From assembly GCF_003946505.1 (NCBI RefSeq), contig NZ_RHON01000001.1, forward strand, positions 472,740-536,739: a stretch of 64,000 bases of DNA, written 5' to 3'. Source of the stretch: Companilactobacillus mishanensis. Its GTDB lineage: Bacteria > Bacillota > Bacilli > Lactobacillales > Lactobacillaceae. Of the stretch, positions 25,421 through 36,044 are shown piece by piece; position 1 is the first letter of the stretch; every line of letters begins with the position of its first letter. The translations under genes and the position numbers were made by a program. A model generated the notes under the pieces. That model did no database searches. It was not told the origin of the DNA and saw nothing but the letters and a program-made list of their open reading frames with translations.

Positions 25421-28249
25421 GTGAAGTTAAATAATATTTTTGTCGGGTTCCTATCCTTCTTAATAATTGGGACACTAGGAGTGTGCATAGCACATGCTAT
25501 CAGTTCATCAAGAATTGTATCGATTGCAGACGACACCCCTGCTTACGAAAAAGCTGATTTTAGTGAAATTAGTAATGATGAGAATATTTTAAAAATCAAG
25601 GTTAAATATCTAGTTTCAACTGATAAACCTACTTTGATCATCAGTTCACCGCAAATCCAAAATATTGATCTTGCAAAATTAGAAACTGAAATTGGAAAAG
25701 ATAAAGTAGACTTTGATGATAAAAATAAAAAGATAAAATTGAGTTTAGAGGACCACATGGAAACTACTGGTGAAGGTAGTTTTACCATTCAAACAAAAAA
25801 TCAGAATGAGCTGGATCTTTCTATAGAAAATATTAACAACGATATTTTAACAACTCAAAAATTCAATAAAATTGAAGAACCAAATCCGGATAATAGTAAT
25901 GAAGATATCCAAAATGAAATTACCGAAGAAAAACCTACAGATGTCGAAAGTAATAATGAAACCAGAATTTCTGACGAGGAAAATGATCCCAATTCCGGTT
26001 GGAATCGTAGTAATAACATGATGTTGAGCCCCGGAAAAACAGTAACTTTAGACGATGGGTCTAAAGCGACTCCATTTTTATATTTTGGAGATTTCCATTA
26101 TGCCTACAAGCATAGAAAGGTTAGGGATTCGGTCGGTGGACGACCTTGGTTCCCAGGTCTCCTTGGTATAGGAGCATATCCAATTGGTCAGGGTCATAAG
26201 AATAACGTTACTGCACCAAACAGTGCCCTTAGCGTTGTACCCTCGAAAGGATCAAACACTAGCGATTTGGAAAGTTCTAAAAATCAGTTATACACCACCT
26301 CACATGGGGATGGCCAAACAAAAGGTAAAGCTAGAGGATCTCAAGGTACCTTTGTTACAACGGACTTGCTTAACCAAAAGCTACCATCCGCAGATCCATT
26401 AAAGCCTCATATAGCTGGCCCTGATGTAGACTCAATTTCCAACCAAGGTGGACTTCAGAATATTGGGATGGATAAAAGTAGTGTAAAACTGTATTTTCGT
26501 ATCGACCCAAGAACTAACTTACAAGAGCAACGATTGGTTTTCGACCAAGCTTATGATGACAAACGTGTAAGAATAAGAATCACTCAATCGTTCCAATCTG
26601 ATAACACCGTTAATACAAATATCGAATACAAAAACGTTGGAAATGATGAATTAGATTCATTTACTGGCTTTGCATTCAAGGACATTCAATTGTATAAAAA
26701 TATGAAAGTAACCAGTGCTAAGGGTAATGCAAAAATTCGTTCATTAGGAAATAAAGAAGGAATTTACCTAGCAAATAAATCGTTCAGTGCAAGGTTTGAA
26801 ATGTTTTTAAACGAGGGTGAAAACGAGCCCTACGCTTGGGCTGGAAGAACCACTTGGAAAACATATAAAAATAACTTCATCAATTTAAATACCCCGCCTA
26901 CTGGATTTCCCTGGTCAAAAGGTACTGATGCACTTAAAGGTTATTATCAAAGTTTTAGTGATCTGGAAGATACCGGGGATAAAGGCATCGAACCTGGAGC
27001 CGGAAAACAATGGGTCAATGGTAGATGGGACGCTGGACTTGCAATGCATACCAAGAATCAAAAACTCAAGAGAAACCAAAGTGTCTACATGAATTACCGT
27101 ACACTATTGGAAATGCCCCCACATGTAATTCCTGGGATAGAACTCCATCAAGTAGGCTCAGAAGAGAATCCAGATGTTATCCAACCAGATGACAAATCTT
27201 ACATGTTAAGTGGCTCCTGGTACGATTATACGAAAACCAAGGTGGAAATCTTGGGTACATTAGATGATGCAAATACAAAAGAAGCTACCAGACTTCTTTC
27301 TGGCACACAAACAGAAGAAGAAAAAACAGATGGAGTTTCTCACGGATGGGAATACGATATGCCACTCGATGGGGTTTCTCCAGGTAAACATACAATCAGA
27401 GTGTGGGCACGAAATGTTGATGGAAAAATTTCTGAAGTGAAAAAAGTAGTTATTTTAGTTCCAAAAAGTGCTTCAGATATTCCACAGATTCAAATAGCAT
27501 CCCCTGCCGCAAACACAAGCGAGGATGACCCCTATAATCCTATCCATCAAGAATTTGATTTAAAAGGTGGATGGTCGGACAGTCATTGTGATTTTGTAAA
27601 TATAACTTACAGAATTGGTGATGGTGAAGAAAAAGTACTATATGAGAAATATAAGAATCCTACACCAGGTCGAATCATGCCTTGGTACTTGAAAAACTTC
27701 CAGATCGATGAATTTAACGATCTTGATATGCACGAATTAACGTTCACAATTACCTGTGAAAGTGGAAAATCAAACAGTGACACACTGTATTTCCAACATC
27801 AAGAAGGATCATATCAATTTATAACTCCAAACACGATTGACTTTGGGCTTCACAACTTAGCACCAACAAAATCGATTCGTTCTCAACCACAGTTGGCTGG
27901 AAAATTAAAAGTTCTTGATTACCGTTCTCAAGAATCTTCCCCATTGAAAGTATTCTTGAACGTTAACAAGTTCTTAAAAGAAGAACCGGATACTGACGAT
28001 GATGAAAAAGCTGTTACCCAACCTGAAAGTTTAGAAAGTTCATTTTATTGGCACGATACCTATCTCCAAATTAATAAAGAAACTCAAATCAGTGGAGAAA
28101 TTCTTCCTGATGAAAGTGTCTGGTTAAAAACCACCGATTTAACTCGTGAGTTTGAAAAAAGTTTTGCGTTATTTCTTAAAGCAAATAAAAATCAAGGAAA
28201 TGGTAATTACGTCAGCACGTGGACTTGGACTGCTACCGATTCACTTTAA
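25421..28249 (+). CDS. WxL-like secreted surface protein 2, GTG start
   Basis: Paralogue of the preceding gene: 942 residues, signal peptide about 1-29, N-terminal beta domain, acidic linker, the shared YFGDFHYA and GSQGTFVTTDLLNQ region, Ig-like parts (WYDYTKTKVEILG), and a C-terminal WxL-like domain with IDFGLHNLAP, LDYRSQES and final STWTWTATDSL. As in protein 1 the first WxL motif lacks its Trp (SSPLKVFL). The GTG at 25421 has AAAGGAG seven bases upstream and starts the signal peptide cleanly. It has its own terminator on each side, so it is probably transcribed alone. Ligand unknown. Confidence 0.8.
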   Translation: MKLNNIFVGFLSFLIIGTLGVCIAHAISSSRIVSIADDTPAYEKADFSEISNDENILKIKVKYLVSTDKPTLIISSPQIQNIDLAKLETEIGKDKVDFDDKNKKIKLSLEDHMETTGEGSFTIQTKNQNELDLSIENINNDILTTQKFNKIEEPNPDNSNEDIQNEITEEKPTDVESNNETRISDEENDPNSGWNRSNNMMLSPGKTVTLDDGSKATPFLYFGDFHYAYKHRKVRDSVGGRPWFPGLLGIGAYPIGQGHKNNVTAPNSALSVVPSKGSNTSDLESSKNQLYTTSHGDGQTKGKARGSQGTFVTTDLLNQKLPSADPLKPHIAGPDVDSISNQGGLQNIGMDKSSVKLYFRIDPRTNLQEQRLVFDQAYDDKRVRIRITQSFQSDNTVNTNIEYKNVGNDELDSFTGFAFKDIQLYKNMKVTSAKGNAKIRSLGNKEGIYLANKSFSARFEMFLNEGENEPYAWAGRTTWKTYKNNFINLNTPPTGFPWSKGTDALKGYYQSFSDLEDTGDKGIEPGAGKQWVNGRWDAGLAMHTKNQKLKRNQSVYMNYRTLLEMPPHVIPGIELHQVGSEENPDVIQPDDKSYMLSGSWYDYTKTKVEILGTLDDANTKEATRLLSGTQTEEEKTDGVSHGWEYDMPLDGVSPGKHTIRVWARNVDGKISEVKKVVILVPKSASDIPQIQIASPAANTSEDDPYNPIHQEFDLKGGWSDSHCDFVNITYRIGDGEEKVLYEKYKNPTPGRIMPWYLKNFQIDEFNDLDMHELTFTITCESGKSNSDTLYFQHQEGSYQFITPNTIDFGLHNLAPTKSIRSQPQLAGKLKVLDYRSQESSPLKVFLNVNKFLKEEPDTDDDEKAVTQPESLESSFYWHDTYLQINKETQISGEILPDESVWLKTTDLTREFEKSFALFLKANKNQGNGNYVSTWTWTATDSL

Positions 28250-28256
28250 ATTAAAT

Positions 28257-28288
28257 AAAGGATTGCATGCCCACAATGCAATCCTTTT
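28257..28288 (+). terminator. terminator after surface protein 2
   Basis: AAAGGATTGCAT-GCCCACA-ATGCAATCCTTTT hairpin with T run, 10 bases after the stop. Confidence 0.88.
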
Positions 28289-28390
28289 TATATTGACCAA
28301 CTAAATTTAGGTAAAAACGTTTTCTGTTATGATTATGATTACCAATACCTTATGATTACTATATTAACTTTCTTTCCTTGGGGGATATTG

Positions 28391-30745
28391 ATGAGACTTG
28401 AAGGTTCACTTTTTAAGCTGGTAGTGACATTCTTACTTAGTTTGTTTACGTTACTTTGTTTTAACACCGAAACCGTACTCGCTGATGACAACAATGACTG
28501 GATAGAAACCAAAAATATGATAGTCAGTGAAGGTCGAAAGATTGAAGTTAGTAATGGAGAATCATATGTTCCATTGATGTATTTTGGTGATTTAAAATAT
28601 GCATCAACCGTTACTCCAACATCAATTGAGTCATACTTAAAAAATGGATTTAATATTTTTACACCTAACTCCGCACTTTTATCTATTGGAGTTGGAAATA
28701 AAATTACTGATGGCTATTTTGCTACTGGTAATCATGTATACACATATGCAAACGGTGATTACCAATGTAAAACCAATCAAAATCAGGGTTCACATAGATC
28801 ATTTGTTACATCAAACATGCGTGATTTTGATATGCGATATAGAAATAAAGACCGCCCTGCAATTTCCGGACCACTAAGTCAAGAAGAGTCCGGATATAAA
28901 CTCAAAAGCATTAAATTAGAATATCGTAGAAATTCTGATACTGGCTTGCAAGATCAAAAATTAACCTTCAGACAAAAAACAAAAACAAATGACGAAATTG
29001 AGATTTCAATTTTACTACAGTTCAATAATTCAAATAATGTGGTAACAACTATAAGTTTTAAAAATGTTGGTAATAAAACGTTAGAAAATTTTGATGGATT
29101 ATTTTTCAAAAGTATAAAATTAAACAAAGATAACGAAATTCTTACATCAAATCACTCAAACAGTGCACCAGTAATAACAGGTAATTACCTTCGTCCTAGA
29201 TTCGAAGGAAAACGTATATATTTTAAAGACAGATATACTTCAAATCAAAAATTAGTTCATCGTGGCGGTTATATTACTGATCCAAATAATACTCAACGCC
29301 TCTCCTACTTCTTCAACAAATACATTGACTCACCAAAGAGATAGTCATTCCACTCAACTATCAGTGATTCTTTAACATATAGAGGTGGGCAAGATTATCC
29401 TTGGTTACCTCCAACTGAAATGGGTTATCCAGTTGAATTTTACAATATGTTTAAAAATTCAAGTGAATATGGCGATGCCAAAAACCTTGGGGGAGACGTT
29501 CCAAAAGAAGGTATGTTAATTGTGGGTAGTTCCTATACTCCAACCTTTGATAACGGAATGTCGATACAGACAGGACTGGTAAATTTGGAAAAGGGACAGA
29601 ATACTAGTTTTTCATTTTTAACTTACATGGAAAATCCAACATCATCACATTCGCCATTTTTGTATCTTGATCAACATGGAACAAAGGGTAGACCTACGGA
29701 AATTGGAAAAAATGACGAATATTATCAAACATCTGGTAATTGGCATTATAAACATGGCAACAATATACTCATTTATTACTCTCTCGATAATGAAAACTTC
29801 GACGAAGCAATTCCATTCAGAACTAATTCATCTCAAGACAAAAATGATATGAAATCCTCGAAACCACATCCATGGGAAAAAATTATTAACCTTCAACGAC
29901 TCTCTCCTGGACTGCATACAATCAGATTTTGGGCCAAGGATACCCAAGATAGAACTGGAAAGGCAGTGTCACAACCAGTAGAGGATATTGTTGACGTTAA
30001 GGAACGCTTTGATGGTCCTCCATTAATTTTTATAACGTCTCCACTTTTTGATAGTGACCTCTATAACCCTTTTGAATCAAAAAAATCTTTCATAAATCTA
30101 AAAGGCACATGGTTTGCGGATCCAGATGCGAAAGTAAAAATTTCCTACTCATTTAAAGGTGATAAAAAAAACCAGTTATATTATTTAGATGATAGTCTGA
30201 TCAATAAAAACACTTGGCATATTGATAATCTAAATATTTTTAAATTCAGTGATGGCCTACCTCATGAAATTGATTTCGAGATACATGATAATAAAAATCA
30301 TTTACCGGGTAAAACCTCATTTACGTTTATTTTTTCTGGAACCAATTTAAGCTTAGAAATTCCAGAAAAATTTAATTTTGGAAAAATAAATGTAATGCCT
30401 CACATTAACTTGAATATCAAACCAGACATTATTGGAAACCTTATAATCAACGATCGGCGATTACCAAATTCAAAACATGTATATCTCAAATTGGATCGAG
30501 AAGATTTTATTGCCGGTGATAAAAAACTCAACAGTAAATTAGTATGGAAAGATAAAATTATTCCAACTAGTTCTCAATTTGTATTAGACACCTTTTCACC
30601 GCCAACAAATGTTGAACATTTTAAGGAAACGGATTACACCGAAGAACTCAAAAAATATTTGTCGTTGCAAATAGATAATTTTAATCCATCAGAATCTGGA
30701 CACTATACAAGTAAGTTTTCGTGGTCATTAGAAGACACAATATAA
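28391..30745 (+). pseudogene. WxL-like surface protein 3, interrupted by one in-frame TAG
   Basis: One continuous reading frame of 785 codons is broken only by TAG at 29342-29344. Before it: signal peptide (28391 start, GGGGGAT upstream; VVTFLLSLFTLLCF), YFGDLKYA and GSHRSFVTSNMRDF, as in proteins 1 and 2. After it, with no frame change: SFHSTISDSLTYRGG, YPWLPP aligning to FPWARP/FPWSKG of the paralogues, the Ig-like WHYKHGNNILIYYSLDNE, and a C-terminal end SKFSWSLEDTI. Homology runs across the stop, so this is a nonsense mutation, not two genes. It lacks the N-terminal beta domain of the other two. Either inactive, read through, or a short secreted form of about 317 residues is made. Confidence 0.85.
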
Positions 30746-30785
30746 AAAAACGGTATTTCTCAAATCGAGAAGTACCGTTTTCTTT
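30746..30785. terminator. bidirectional terminator
   Basis: AAACGGTATTTCTC-AAATC-GAGAAGTACCGTTT hairpin with A and T runs, between surface protein 3 and convergent pnuC. Confidence 0.9.
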
Positions 30786-31497
30786 ATTCTGTAACTACTT
30801 TTTCTTTACGTTCAGCACGTGTCCATGTTACCCAACCTACTAAATCATTCAACATGTAGATTACATACATGAATCCTAGTGGGCTCAACAAACCGTTTCC
30901 GGCAATCATTGATGCACGGATCCAAAGAACCATTGATACGATTCCTTGAACAAACCAGAAAATAAATTGTGTTTTGATTCTTCTAACACAAAGAATTGAA
31001 GCTATCATTCCGATTGAAAATCCTAATGCATCAACAACTGGTTGTGTATCTCCAAATTGCTTTAAAATTAAGTATGATACTGCCCAAATTACTAACATTC
31101 CGATAATTGCATATGCCCATTGCTTGAAACCTTCCAATGGTTTGGATACTTCAGCACTACCTGTGTCATCTTCATGTTTTGTCCATGCTACTAAAACAGG
31201 AATATCCAATACAAAAATATAAGCAAATTGTAATAATGCATCTGCGTAAACTTTGTTAACAAACGCATTATAAATAATAATTACTGCTGAAATAATTCCA
31301 AAAATTCCGTTACTTGCCTTACGATTACTGATCATCAAGACACATGTAACTCCTAAAACTGCTCCAAGAGTTGTCAATAACGTCATTGGAGAATAATCAC
31401 CTGCACTAAACAAAATGATTGCTTGCATCAAAATTCCGATTGCAAGTAGCCAATAACTGGATTTACTCCAACCCTTAAAGTCGTTGATTACCATCAT
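30784..31497 (-). CDS. pnuC: nicotinamide riboside transporter PnuC
   Basis: Membrane protein of 237 residues with about seven hydrophobic segments that carries nicotinamide riboside into the cell for NAD synthesis. The family is recognised from FGIISAVIIIYNAF, the central LDIPVLVAWTKHE loop, and the C-terminal WIRASMIAGNG...YVIYMLNDLVGWVTWTRAERK. Two adjacent ATGs follow AGAGGGTG; the first is used here. It stands alone. Its leader has two inverted repeats (see findings), the nearer one next to the ribosome site. Confidence 0.9.
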   Translation of the reverse strand: MMVINDFKGWSKSSYWLLAIGILMQAIILFSAGDYSPMTLLTTLGAVLGVTCVLMISNRKASNGIFGIISAVIIIYNAFVNKVYADALLQFAYIFVLDIPVLVAWTKHEDDTGSAEVSKPLEGFKQWAYAIIGMLVIWAVSYLILKQFGDTQPVVDALGFSIGMIASILCVRRIKTQFIFWFVQGIVSMVLWIRASMIAGNGLLSPLGFMYVIYMLNDLVGWVTWTRAERKEKVVTE

Positions 31498-31623
31498 AAA
31501 AAATACACCCTCTAAACATTTTTTTGAATCAATGTTTAAAAGTATATCACTACATAAATATCTATTCCATTATTTTTACGTATATATAGTGATAAATAAT
31601 TTCAAAAACACAAGATATAGTGG

Positions 31624-32568
31624 TTAACTGTCTAGACCTTTTTTCCACTCAACCAGGTGCATATTAGTAATACTCAATACGATAAAGAATGTTAACCAAA
31701 CGATCCAAAGTCCAGATGTAGCGTCAGTCATGAAATGTGCGCCAACTCTGATTCTTGAAGCCCACATCAAAATACAATATGCCAAACTGACCCAGAATAC
31801 GATTCTTTGTAATTTAAAGTTCGAACGATCAACGAACATTGGTAACAACATCAATCCTGCTGCCGCTGTTGTATGACCTGATGGGAAACTCATATGTCCA
31901 TTGGCACCATTTGGTTGGAACCAATTTGTAAAGTTGGCATGATTTCCAGCTAATTCGTAAGGTCTCCATCTTCCCCAATAATTCTTCATTGCGCTAACTG
32001 CATCATTAGCTACGATTGCTGCTAATGTTGCCACAATAGCGACTTTAACTAAGTACTTCAATTGATCATCATTTTTATGTGACAACCAAATTTGTGTAAT
32101 AACAATAAATAATGCATATACAATTATCCAAGTCATAAAGTTTCCGAACCAAGAAAGATGAAGATTTCCACCGTCACTATTTGCCTGACCAACTGGCAAA
32201 TTTTTCTTGATATTATCTTGCAAGGTCAATGTGTAGTAAACAGTAGTTTTCAAATAATTGAACCACAATTGCCATCCTGCAAGTAGCAAGCCACCAAGCA
32301 TCATACTGCATCTAACGAACCATGGCTTGTCTGTAGCCCGATACGCGTAATTGATGATGACCATACAACTCAGCATTATGATAAATGGTATTGGCCATAA
32401 TCCATAATCTTGAAAGACTGTTCCGAACCAAGAACTCTGATTCATGACAGATTGCGAGATCTGCCAATCGAATCCACTACCGATCAACATGATGACGATA
32501 ATTATGGCAGCTGCCGAATAAAATACTTTACTTGGCGATGCCATAAATTTGTTAATCTTAGCACCCAT
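31624..32568 (-). CDS. membrane PAP2-family phosphatase
   Basis: A 314-residue membrane protein of the PAP2/lipid phosphate phosphatase family. Motif 1 is KNYWGRWRPYE, motif 2 is SFPSGHTTAA, motif 3 is SRIRVGAHFMTDA, all three catalytic parts intact, set among six or so membrane segments. The start at 32568 (MGAKINKF) follows AGGGGTGAT; the frame stays open 20 codons further. Possible substrates are undecaprenyl diphosphate or phosphatidic acid-type lipids; sequence alone does not decide. A second, unrelated PAP2 gene is at 56930. Confidence 0.88.
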   Translation of the reverse strand: MGAKINKFMASPSKVFYSAAAIIIVIMLIGSGFDWQISQSVMNQSSWFGTVFQDYGLWPIPFIIMLSCMVIINYAYRATDKPWFVRCSMMLGGLLLAGWQLWFNYLKTTVYYTLTLQDNIKKNLPVGQANSDGGNLHLSWFGNFMTWIIVYALFIVITQIWLSHKNDDQLKYLVKVAIVATLAAIVANDAVSAMKNYWGRWRPYELAGNHANFTNWFQPNGANGHMSFPSGHTTAAAGLMLLPMFVDRSNFKLQRIVFWVSLAYCILMWASRIRVGAHFMTDATSGLWIVWLTFFIVLSITNMHLVEWKKGLDS

Positions 32569-32662
32569 AAATATCACCCCTATAATATTTTTAATACGCT
32601 TACATAATATATCTATGTCGCCGGTCATTTATGAAATGATAGTGATTTTAAAAAAGCCTTAA

Positions 32663-32699
32663 AAAACAAAAAACATTCGAGCCTTTCGACCCGAATGTA
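32663..32699 (-). terminator. argGH terminator
   Basis: Minus strand CATTCGGGTCGAAAGGCTCGAATG hairpin followed by T run, directly at the argH stop. Confidence 0.82.
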
Positions 32700-32700
32700 G

Positions 32701-34086
32701 TTAATCCATATTCAATTGTGCTTTTGCAGCTTTAATTTGATTTCTTACAGAAGTAAAGCCAGTACCGCCTAATGAGTTTCTTCGTTCAACTGCAACTTCT
32801 GGTTTAAGAACTTCATAAACATCCTCTTCAATTTTTGGAGAAATCTCTTTAAATTCATCCATTGAAATATCCTGTAGGTTTTTATGGGTTTGCAAACCTT
32901 GAAGTACCAATTGTCCTACGATACCGTGAGCTTCTCTGAATGGAATGCCTTTAGTTGCCAAGTAATCGGCTAATTCAGTAGCATTAGAAAAATCATTTTC
33001 AGTTGCATGACGCATATTATCTTTTTTGACCTTCAATGTGGAAACCATGCCATTGAATACTTTAAGTGCAGGTAACAAAGTTTTTACAGTATCAAAAGTG
33101 CCTTCTTTATCTTCCTGTAAATCCTTATTATATGCTAATGGCAATGATTTCATTGTCGAAAGTAACCCTAATAAATGACCATACACACGTCCACTTTTAC
33201 CACGAACAAGCTCAGCCATATCGGGATTTTTCTTTTGAGGCATGATCGAACTACCAGTTGTATATTTATCACTAAGTTCCAAATAATTAAACTCGTAGCT
33301 GACCCACATACTGATTTCTTCACAGAAACGTGACAAATGCATCATCAAAATTGAGGCATTACTCAAAAATTCCAAGGCAAAATCACGATCTGATACAGCA
33401 TCCAAAGAATTTGAATACACTTCACTAAAATCTAATTCCTTTGCCGTAAATTCACGGTCGATAGGAAAAGTAGTTCCAGCTAATGCTGCTGCACCTAATG
33501 GAGAAATATCTGTATGCTTCATATTAAACTTGAAACGTTCAACATCACGTTTAAACATTGAATAATATGCCATCAAATAGTGTCCATAAGAAATTGGTTG
33601 TGCATGTTGTAGATGAGTATATCCAGGCATAATAGTCTCAACATTCTCATCTGCAAGTTTAACCAAAGTTTTTTGGATAGTTTCAATTTCATTAATGATT
33701 TGTGGCAATCGATTCTTCACGTATAAGTGAAAGTCCGTTGCAACTTGATCATTTCTTGAACGACCTGTATGCAATTTACCAGCAACTGGTCCAATCTTAT
33801 CAGTTAAAATGCTTTCAATATTCATATGAATATCTTCATTTTCAACTGTAAAATGCAATTTACCTTCATGAAGTTCTTGTTGAAGTTCTTCAAGTCCAGC
33901 AGCAATCTTGTCACAATCTTCAGCAGGAAGAATCTTAGTTTTCTTGAGCATTTTTACATGTGCAAGTGAACCTTCAATATCCTCGTCTACCATCAATTGA
34001 TCAAAACTTATTGAAGCTCCAAATTCATCCACCCAAGTTTCAGCTTGAGCTTGGAATCTTCCACCCCATAATTTTTTGGTACTCAT
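32701..34086 (-). CDS. argH: argininosuccinate lyase
   Basis: Splits argininosuccinate to arginine and fumarate, the last step of arginine synthesis. The 461-residue product has the fumarase/aspartase superfamily signature [12 protein letters not shown] (about 280), [13 protein letters not shown], and [10 protein letters not shown], and the full family length. Its ATG overlaps the argG stop (TAATG), so the two are co-translated. A terminator follows. With the ornithine carbamoyltransferase gene at 772-1809 the window covers the last three steps from ornithine to arginine. Confidence 0.97.
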   Translation of the reverse strand: MSTKKLWGGRFQAQAETWVDEFGASISFDQLMVDEDIEGSLAHVKMLKKTKILPAEDCDKIAAGLEELQQELHEGKLHFTVENEDIHMNIESILTDKIGPVAGKLHTGRSRNDQVATDFHLYVKNRLPQIINEIETIQKTLVKLADENVETIMPGYTHLQHAQPISYGHYLMAYYSMFKRDVERFKFNMKHTDISPLGAAALAGTTFPIDREFTAKELDFSEVYSNSLDAVSDRDFALEFLSNASILMMHLSRFCEEISMWVSYEFNYLELSDKYTTGSSIMPQKKNPDMAELVRGKSGRVYGHLLGLLSTMKSLPLAYNKDLQEDKEGTFDTVKTLLPALKVFNGMVSTLKVKKDNMRHATENDFSNATELADYLATKGIPFREAHGIVGQLVLQGLQTHKNLQDISMDEFKEISPKIEEDVYEVLKPEVAVERRNSLGGTGFTSVRNQIKAAKAQLNMD

Positions 34087-35312
34087 TATTTGCCCTCGTT
34101 AACTGGTTTCTTTGAGTTCTTTTGATCGACTTGAGCCTTAACTTGAGTTGGAAGTCCCCAAAGTTTGATAAATCCTTTAGCAGCTTCTTGATCAAATGAA
34201 TCAGCTGATGTATATGTAGCAAGATCCAAATCATACAATGATTTTTCAGCTTTACGTCCAAGGATCCAAATATTACCTTTGAATAGGTTCAATCTGATAA
34301 CACCAGTAACATCTTTTTGACTTTCCTTCAAGAATGCTAATAGTGATTCCATCAATGGTGAGAACCAAAGACCGTTGTAAATAATTTCTGTTAATTCTTT
34401 TTCAATAACTGGTTTGAAATGTCCTAGATCACGTTCTGTTGTCAAATCTTCGAGTTCCTTGTGAGCTTTGATCAATACCATAGCTGCTGGGCATTCGTAA
34501 ATTTCACGTGACTTGATACCAACTAGTCTGTTTTCGATATGGTCGATTCTACCAACACCGTTTTCACCGGCAATTTTGTTCAATTTTTCAATGATTTCTG
34601 AGAATTTCATTTCTTCATCATTAATTGATACAGGAACTCCTTTATCAAATTTAATTGTCAAAGTTGTTGGTTGGTCTGGAGTCTTTTCGATTGGGTTTGT
34701 AAGTCCGAAGGCATCTTCTGGTGCTTCGACCCAAGGGTCTTCTAGAACACCACATTCGTTAGCACGTCCCCAAATATTTGCATCGATTGAGTATGGTGAG
34801 TCCAAATCGATAGGAACTGGAATGTCATGCTTCTTAGCATAGTCAATTTCTTCTTCACGTGACCAATGCCAATCTCTTACTGGGCTTAGTACTTCCAAGT
34901 CAGGTGCTAAAGCATGGATACCAACTTCGAAACGAACCTGATCGTTTCCTTTACCAGTACATCCATGAGCAATGGCTTGTGCGCCCTTTTGTTGTGCTAC
35001 TTCTACTAATTTTTTAACTATCAGTGGTCGAGATAGAGCGGAGAGTAAAGGATAGCTACCCTCGTAAAGAGTGTTACCTTGCAATGAAACTAATGCATAA
35101 TTGTCAGCATATTCGTCTTTTGCATCGATTGTAACAGCATCGATTGCACCAACTTTTAATGCTTTCTTTTCAATAAAATCGTGATCTTTTCCTTCGCCGA
35201 CGTCAATACAACATGCAATAACATCGTATCCTTTATTTTTAAGCCACGGAATAGCTACAGAAGTATCCAAACCTCCTGAATAAGCTAGTACTACTTTTTT
35301 TGTATCTGTCAT
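34086..35312 (-). CDS. argG: argininosuccinate synthase
   Basis: Joins citrulline and aspartate with ATP to make argininosuccinate. The 408-residue product starts [18 protein letters not shown] with the N-type ATP pyrophosphatase P-loop SGGLDTS, and carries [15 protein letters not shown], all diagnostic. An ATG five codons upstream overlaps the ribosome site GGAGGG itself, so the second ATG at 35312 is chosen. First gene of argGH. The 150-base AT-rich leader has no T-box; an ArgR site could be there but I cannot point to a convincing one. Confidence 0.97.
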   Translation of the reverse strand: MTDTKKVVLAYSGGLDTSVAIPWLKNKGYDVIACCIDVGEGKDHDFIEKKALKVGAIDAVTIDAKDEYADNYALVSLQGNTLYEGSYPLLSALSRPLIVKKLVEVAQQKGAQAIAHGCTGKGNDQVRFEVGIHALAPDLEVLSPVRDWHWSREEEIDYAKKHDIPVPIDLDSPYSIDANIWGRANECGVLEDPWVEAPEDAFGLTNPIEKTPDQPTTLTIKFDKGVPVSINDEEMKFSEIIEKLNKIAGENGVGRIDHIENRLVGIKSREIYECPAAMVLIKAHKELEDLTTERDLGHFKPVIEKELTEIIYNGLWFSPLMESLLAFLKESQKDVTGVIRLNLFKGNIWILGRKAEKSLYDLDLATYTSADSFDQEAAKGFIKLWGLPTQVKAQVDQKNSKKPVNEGK

Positions 35313-35477
35313 AAATATTCCCTCCACTGATTAGAAAAAAATTAATTTTGTGTAAAAATAGTAACATTTAATTTCATAATTTTCAATGTGATTAGCCAAA
35401 AATATTGATTTATCTAGAATAAATCAATATTTATTTAAATTTGAAACTTTCTAATTTAAATGTTGCTTTCTGAAAAA

Positions 35478-35864
35478 TCACTTATCTTTTTCAACTGATT
35501 CCGAAATTTTTTTCAAATACTTGATCATTTCATCATCCTTATTTACTTCTTCTTCAGTCTCTTTTTCAGTTTGCTTCTGCTTAATAATTTTATTCATTAC
35601 TTTCACTAACAAGAAGACAACAAACGCAATAATCAAGAAGTTAATTATTGATTCTATAAAGTTTCCATATTTGAAAGTTGCATCCCCGACTGAAAAAGCT
35701 AATGAAGACAAGTCTATCTTTCCAAGAACTAGTCCAATCAGTGGATTGATCAAATTTTTAACCAAGGAAGTAACAATAGCAGTAAAAGCAGCACCCATAA
35801 TTACACCAACGGCCAGATCCATTACACTCCCACGACTGATAAAATCCTTAAATTCTTTTAACAT
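35478..35864 (-). CDS. mscL: large-conductance mechanosensitive channel
   Basis: A 128-residue inner membrane channel that opens under membrane tension and protects against osmotic downshock. Recognised by [34 protein letters not shown], with the conserved first helix and glycine-rich TM1, the loop, and TM2 [16 protein letters not shown], then a charged C-terminal helix. The frame is open 16 codons upstream but the ATG at 35864 follows GGGGCATT and begins at the conserved point. Stands alone. Confidence 0.95.
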   Translation of the reverse strand: MLKEFKDFISRGSVMDLAVGVIMGAAFTAIVTSLVKNLINPLIGLVLGKIDLSSLAFSVGDATFKYGNFIESIINFLIIAFVVFLLVKVMNKIIKQKQTEKETEEEVNKDDEMIKYLKKISESVEKDK

Positions 35865-36044
35865 ATCAATGCCCCATTCATATTTTTGTTTAAATAAGCT
35901 TATACAGACCAAATTGAATCTGCATTACGCTTACATTATAATTATGCTATTTTATTTGTTAAATTTGCAACCAAATAAGCCTAATTTATAACCTATAAAA
36001 TGATAAAATAATGATTTGTAAATAATTGATAAGGTAGTGAAATC

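Noticed and set aside
29420..30745. Separate 441-residue gene starting at 29420
   Set aside because: It is in the same frame as the preceding part, has no ribosome site or signal peptide, and similarity to the paralogues continues through the TAG; it is the second half of one interrupted gene.
35328..35420. ArgR-type boxes upstream of argG
   Set aside because: TGAAAATTATGAAATT-like words are present, but such matches are expected by chance in this AT-rich stretch and none forms a good palindrome.
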